A stretch of 64,000 bases of DNA, from NCBI RefSeq assembly GCF_037975245.1, contig NC_092562.1:21965054-22029053 (forward strand). Reading direction: 5' to 3'. Shown here one piece after another: positions 61,901 to 64,000 of the stretch. Origin of the DNA: Apostichopus japonicus. Taxonomy: Eukaryota > Echinodermata > Holothuroidea > Aspidochirotida > Stichopodidae. The position numbers were made by a program, and so were the translations under genes. The notes under the pieces were generated by a model. That model made no database searches and was not told the DNA's origin. It worked only from the letters and a program-made list of their open reading frames with translations. Within the stretch, counting starts at the first letter, position 1. Every line of letters begins with the position of its first letter.

Positions 61901-63448
61901 AACTCACAACCGCACAATTGCATGTCGGCACTTGTATGAAAATATATTTTCATAATATGCAATCGAACAAATAAAATAAAATAATAAACTGGTAAATTAG
62001 TACTTGTATATTAGCATTTTGAACTAATTTGAACTTTTCTCAAGATTAATCTGCTTGGATATCTAGGATATGAATATGTCATCATAGGTAAGTTGCGGTT
62101 GAACTGGAAGAACTTGTTATTGTCATTGATAATTATCGTCTTTCGCGGAAGGGGAGGGGAGGGGTTTGAGGGGGTTACGTCGGTAGAAAGATATATAAAC
62201 AACTGTATATCTGAAAGGAATTAATATTGATATTGACCTTAGATGAGAGAAGAACGACTAACATCGTTCAAGAAATAGAAAAAGAAGTAACCGAGGAAGT
62301 TTCATCGGTAGATGCTTTGGTCGACTTCCGCCAACTCCTTTACAACTCCCGCAACGAAGTGCAAATGGATACCCCTCGTCAGTTTAATAAGTGGTTGACG
62401 TCTTTGCGAGGCTTGAGCAATGATTCCATTCATGCGGTATTTGACTTTATCTATGAATACGACCATTCTTCATCCGGTGAACCAGAAGAACTGGGACGGT
62501 AAGTTTCGTTAGAGAGGGAGCTAGATACACGACTCACGACTGAATCTTAATCTGTTTACATTGATCAAATTGAAACTAGCACCCTCTATATTTGGTTCGT
62601 TAGGCACCACATAATTTTGTCTTACTGTGGTATTTATTGTTTTCCACAATATTTAAGGACGAATTCAGGATTTGGAAAAGGAGGGTATGTGCATGACCGT
62701 GGGGTGTTTGAAGCCGAATCTCATGTAGGGCGCGTGGAAGGATTGGGGTGGGGGCGGTCTTTCTGTCAGAAATAGATGAGAAGTTGAAACTGGCATTCAT
62801 ATGCATTTGAGGCCATAAAAGGTCTGCACGAATGATTATGGCTACTTTTTATAGTTTTTGTGTGGGGTTGATAAAAACAAGGGGGACATTATGTCGCCAA
62901 ACGAAATGTCGATCAATCACTTTTTAGCCATATTGAATGACGTTTCCTCACTGACACCAGACGCCGCCTTTAAAAACTAAATATGGGAAGGAAAGAGGGA
63001 TAATGGGTACCCGTATATTGCAGGGAATGGGAAAATATAAACCTTACTTGGAGAACACAGGTTTTTTGATGTGGTTGAGTGGTTGTTGAGACAGACAGCC
63101 ACCTCGGCTGATTCGATTGCTACTTTTAGTCGCCATGCTCACCTTTAGGTTAATATTCATTTTTTGTTTGTAATCACAAATAGCGAGTACCTGTGGGATG
63201 GTTTACTACAATGCGGGACACTTCCCTGCCTGTCGGTCATCAACACCGCCATCATACAAAATCGAATTCCCAAACCGCTTGCCCACATCATGATGTATAC
63301 AATGGCATTCAGAGATCAACCGACCCTTGACCTTATCGCCGAGGGTTTTCGACTTGCTCAAGTCAACCGCACAAGGTCGACGTTTCTACCTGTTAGTGCC
63401 ATGATCTACCAGTACTGGGTGGAACATCCTGAATTAGAAAACAGTGAG
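52885..63448 (+). CDS. Large lipid transfer protein (vitellogenin/apolipophorin/apoB family), 5' part, seven exons, continues beyond the window
   Basis: Exons 52885-52933, 54968-55003, 55753-55940, 59652-59966, 60590-60794, 62243-62498, 63184-63448 join in phase into 438 residues. The protein opens with a signal peptide (MKYLLLLFLSVVTVHA). It then has the start of the Vitellogenin_N / LPD_N domain: WIEPGNSYTYSYNATAQT, two Cys in a CEVLIKSPENC segment, LNIKRGILSALQ (about 127-138; the NIKRGIL signature is family-wide), GNC, VTRDLTSC, SSQNCNY and RIEHVSCLEVHTYEP. Exons 6-7 encode the alpha-helical solenoid, with LLQCGTLPCLS resembling the QCGT motif of LLTPs. Family members are secreted carriers or assemblers of lipid particles, usually thousands of residues long, so most of the gene lies to the right. 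Vitellogenin, apolipophorin and apoB-like identities cannot be separated from this part. The exon 4 boundaries are the least certain. Confidence 0.88.
53640..54912. repeat. 67-bp minisatellite, 19 copies, no length variation
   Basis: The unit beginning GTAGACTTTATATGGAAC and ending TATTGTGAC repeats 19 times. The first copy starts at 53640 and the last at 54846, exactly 18 x 67 apart. Copies differ only by substitutions (ATCGATCTAGG/ATCCATCTAGG, CAGTATAG/CAGTGTAG). It fills most of intron 1 of the lipid transfer protein and ends about 55 bp before exon 2. Confidence 0.97.
54968..55003 (+). CDS. Lipid transfer protein exon 2, 36 nt microexon
   Basis: Short exon (APASLHQEETCQ) between TTTCAG and GTAAGT. 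It restores phase between exons 1 and 3. A second in-frame AG 6 nt downstream (CACCAG) is an alternative acceptor. It lies immediately 3' of the 67-bp minisatellite. Confidence 0.75.
55753..55940 (+). CDS. Lipid transfer protein exon 3, start of LLTP N-terminal domain
   Basis: Encodes SWIEPGNSYTYSYNATAQTA and a C-x(10)-C segment of a beta strand pair. W-x-x-G-x-x-Y-x-Y-x-Y is the usual opening of the LLTP beta barrel. GTAAGC donor, phase 0. Confidence 0.88.
56078..56214. repeat. Inverted repeat, ~55-bp arms, GACGTTTCGATCCTAG family
   Basis: GTAAAAGTAAGTAGGCC plus GACGTTTCGATCCTAG on the left pairs with the reverse complement on the right across an A/T-rich loop. A diverged single arm occurs at 27427-27473 in the kinesin 3' flank (CTGCTAGGATCATAACGTCA), so this is a dispersed family. 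Confidence 0.85.
56795..56872. repeat. Near-perfect 35-bp stem hairpin
   Basis: GAACAAAAGTCATGGGAAAC and the following GAAGTTTTCTGTAAG pair with CTTACAGAAAACTTC and GTTTCCCAAGACTTTTGTTC, with one mismatch and an ~8-nt loop. It lies in intron 3 of the lipid transfer protein. Confidence 0.85.
57677..57692 (+). promoter_or_regulatory. DR4 (AGGTCA-ACAG-AGGTCA), dispersed copy
   Basis: Same 16-bp element as at 46032, within a related CAAATCTCCATTGAGGTCA context in intron 3 of the lipid transfer protein. Confidence 0.3.
59047..59640. repeat. ~310-bp tandem duplication abutting exon 4 of the lipid transfer protein
   Basis: GGATCAATTGTAT / AAGATAATTCAAAA / CTGGTAGAAAAGGCA / CATCTTTTGATTC(A/G)CCACA / ATTCTACTTGACC blocks occur twice (about 59047-59335 and 59357-59630). 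Each copy has a G-rich tract. The second copy ends just before the exon 4 acceptor. Confidence 0.85.
59652..59966 (+). CDS. Lipid transfer protein exon 4, NIKRGIL motif
   Basis: Contains EEMEILNIKRGILSALQ, GNCSSD and VTRDLTSC, all standard in the LLTP barrel. The acceptor chosen (TTTGAAG) lacks a strong polypyrimidine tract; an AG at 59671-59672 is an alternative. The donor at 59967 (GTATGG) is preferred over 59994 because it joins directly to the exon 5 SSQNCNY region; both keep frame. Confidence 0.78.
60590..60794 (+). CDS. Lipid transfer protein exon 5
   Basis: Encodes MNRAPLRSSQNCNYVTSSGR then IEHVSCLEVHTYEPMG. The paired cysteines and the C-x-E-x-H-x-x-x-P pattern are conserved in vitellogenin/apolipophorin N-terminal barrels. 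GTAAGT donor, phase 1. Confidence 0.88.
60795..62242. other. Intron 5 of the lipid transfer protein
   Basis: Nothing beyond AT-rich intronic sequence is visible. Confidence 0.6.
62243..62498 (+). CDS. Lipid transfer protein exon 6, start of helical solenoid
   Basis: Encodes an amphipathic helical region (VDALVDFRQLLYNSRNEV, LTSLRGLSNDSIHAVFDFIY) typical of the LLTP alpha-helical horseshoe. GTAAGT donor, phase 2. Confidence 0.86.
63184..63448 (+). CDS. Lipid transfer protein exon 7, QCGT-type solenoid helix
   Basis: Encodes LWDGLLQCGTLPCLSVINTA and following helices. L-x-D-x-L-x-Q-C-G-T is a recognisable LLTP solenoid sequence. GTAAGA donor at 63449, phase 0; no further exon is visible before 64000. 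Confidence 0.88.
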
Positions 63449-63647
63449 GTAAGATCAGATAATCACAAGTGAAATAAAAACAGAAAAGAACAGTTATCAG
63501 GAATTTGAGACAAAGCATTTTCGAAAAAAAAAAACACAAATAATAAAGCCTACTCATTAAGGATCATCTTTCATGCATCCAAACATTTTACAATGACTAA
63601 AATGGTCAACTGTGGTCATACGTTTATACTTGTTACACTTATGACTT

Positions 63648-63716
63648 CTAGAACCTGATATGAACCCGTGACCTCTGGATTGTAATCCTGGGTCACTGGT
63701 TCGAATCGCGTTCTAG
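63648..63716 (+). pseudogene. tRNA-like remnant (B-box GGTTCGAATC, closed acceptor stem)
   Basis: CTAGAAC at 63648 pairs with GTTCTAG at 63710 as a 7-bp acceptor stem, and GGTTCGAATC resembles a tRNA T-loop/B box. D and T stems do not close well and no clean anticodon arm forms. It is best read as a decayed tRNA or tRNA-derived SINE head. Confidence 0.3.
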
Positions 63717-64000
63717 TGATAACAAAAAGGAGCAGATTTGCTTTTTCTCAAAATTCATTACCCGAGAACATGTTTTTGTGACCCAAGATTGGATGTATTC
63801 GACCAAACGAACATAGGCCTATTTCACTGATTAACAACAATTAAATTATTGCAACTATTTAAAGGTAAAGTGCCGCCTTGGTCAGAATGACTTACATGTA
63901 AGATATATACATATTAAAGTCTACCAACTTAGTCCAAGTTGGTAGACGTATGCGATTATACATCGAAGCTAAAATTCTATATAGTTCATGTCTTGACCAG

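Noticed and set aside
63648-63716. Functional tRNA gene
   Set aside because: Acceptor stem closes and a B-box-like word is present, but D, anticodon and T stems are defective.

Overview
This is a window from an animal nuclear genome. Exons are short and bounded by GT/AG, introns are long and AT-rich, there is no operon structure, and remnants of non-LTR retrotransposons, MITEs and minisatellites are abundant. Gene content (kinesin-13, LRAT-like proteins, a large lipid transfer protein) and the sequence texture (many 'aggcct' words, G/C homopolymer tracts, TTAGGG-like repeats) fit an invertebrate deuterostome, most likely an echinoderm. That taxonomic call is an inference and no species can be named from the sequence.

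Layout. 1-12,000: mostly non-genic, with an unidentified open-frame cluster at 2.4-4.5 kb, AT-rich and minisatellite repeats, and a frameshifted non-LTR retrotransposon 3' end at 11.07 kb followed by a (TTA)n tract. 12,035-27,725: a complete kinesin-13 gene (KIF2A-like) on the + strand, 16 coding exons giving 690 residues, with an NRF1-type palindrome just upstream. Its first intron holds two MITEs nested in a TTAGGG-like array. 28-39 kb: gene-poor, with a 20-bp-period minisatellite, (AT)n, two more non-LTR remnants on the - strand, and a ~2.57 kb element with ~0.42 kb inverted arms and a decayed transposase fragment. 39.6-47.8 kb: two intronless paralogues of ~496 residues, transcribed away from each other. 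Each carries an LRAT-like NlpC/P60-superfamily domain at both ends of a hydrophobic membrane core. This two-headed architecture is the most unusual protein-level find. Between and upstream of them lies a degenerate repeat family rich in AGGTCA direct repeats. 52.9-64 kb: the 5' part (seven exons, 438 residues) of a large lipid transfer protein gene (vitellogenin/apolipophorin/apoB family), running off the right edge. Its first intron holds a 19-copy 67-bp minisatellite without length variation, and its third intron holds two strong hairpins.

Functional links. The kinesin is a microtubule depolymerase and has no evident relation to the rest. The LRAT-like pair and the lipid transfer protein are both plausibly lipid-related. 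Their proximity, and the nuclear-receptor-like half-sites between them, are suggestive only.
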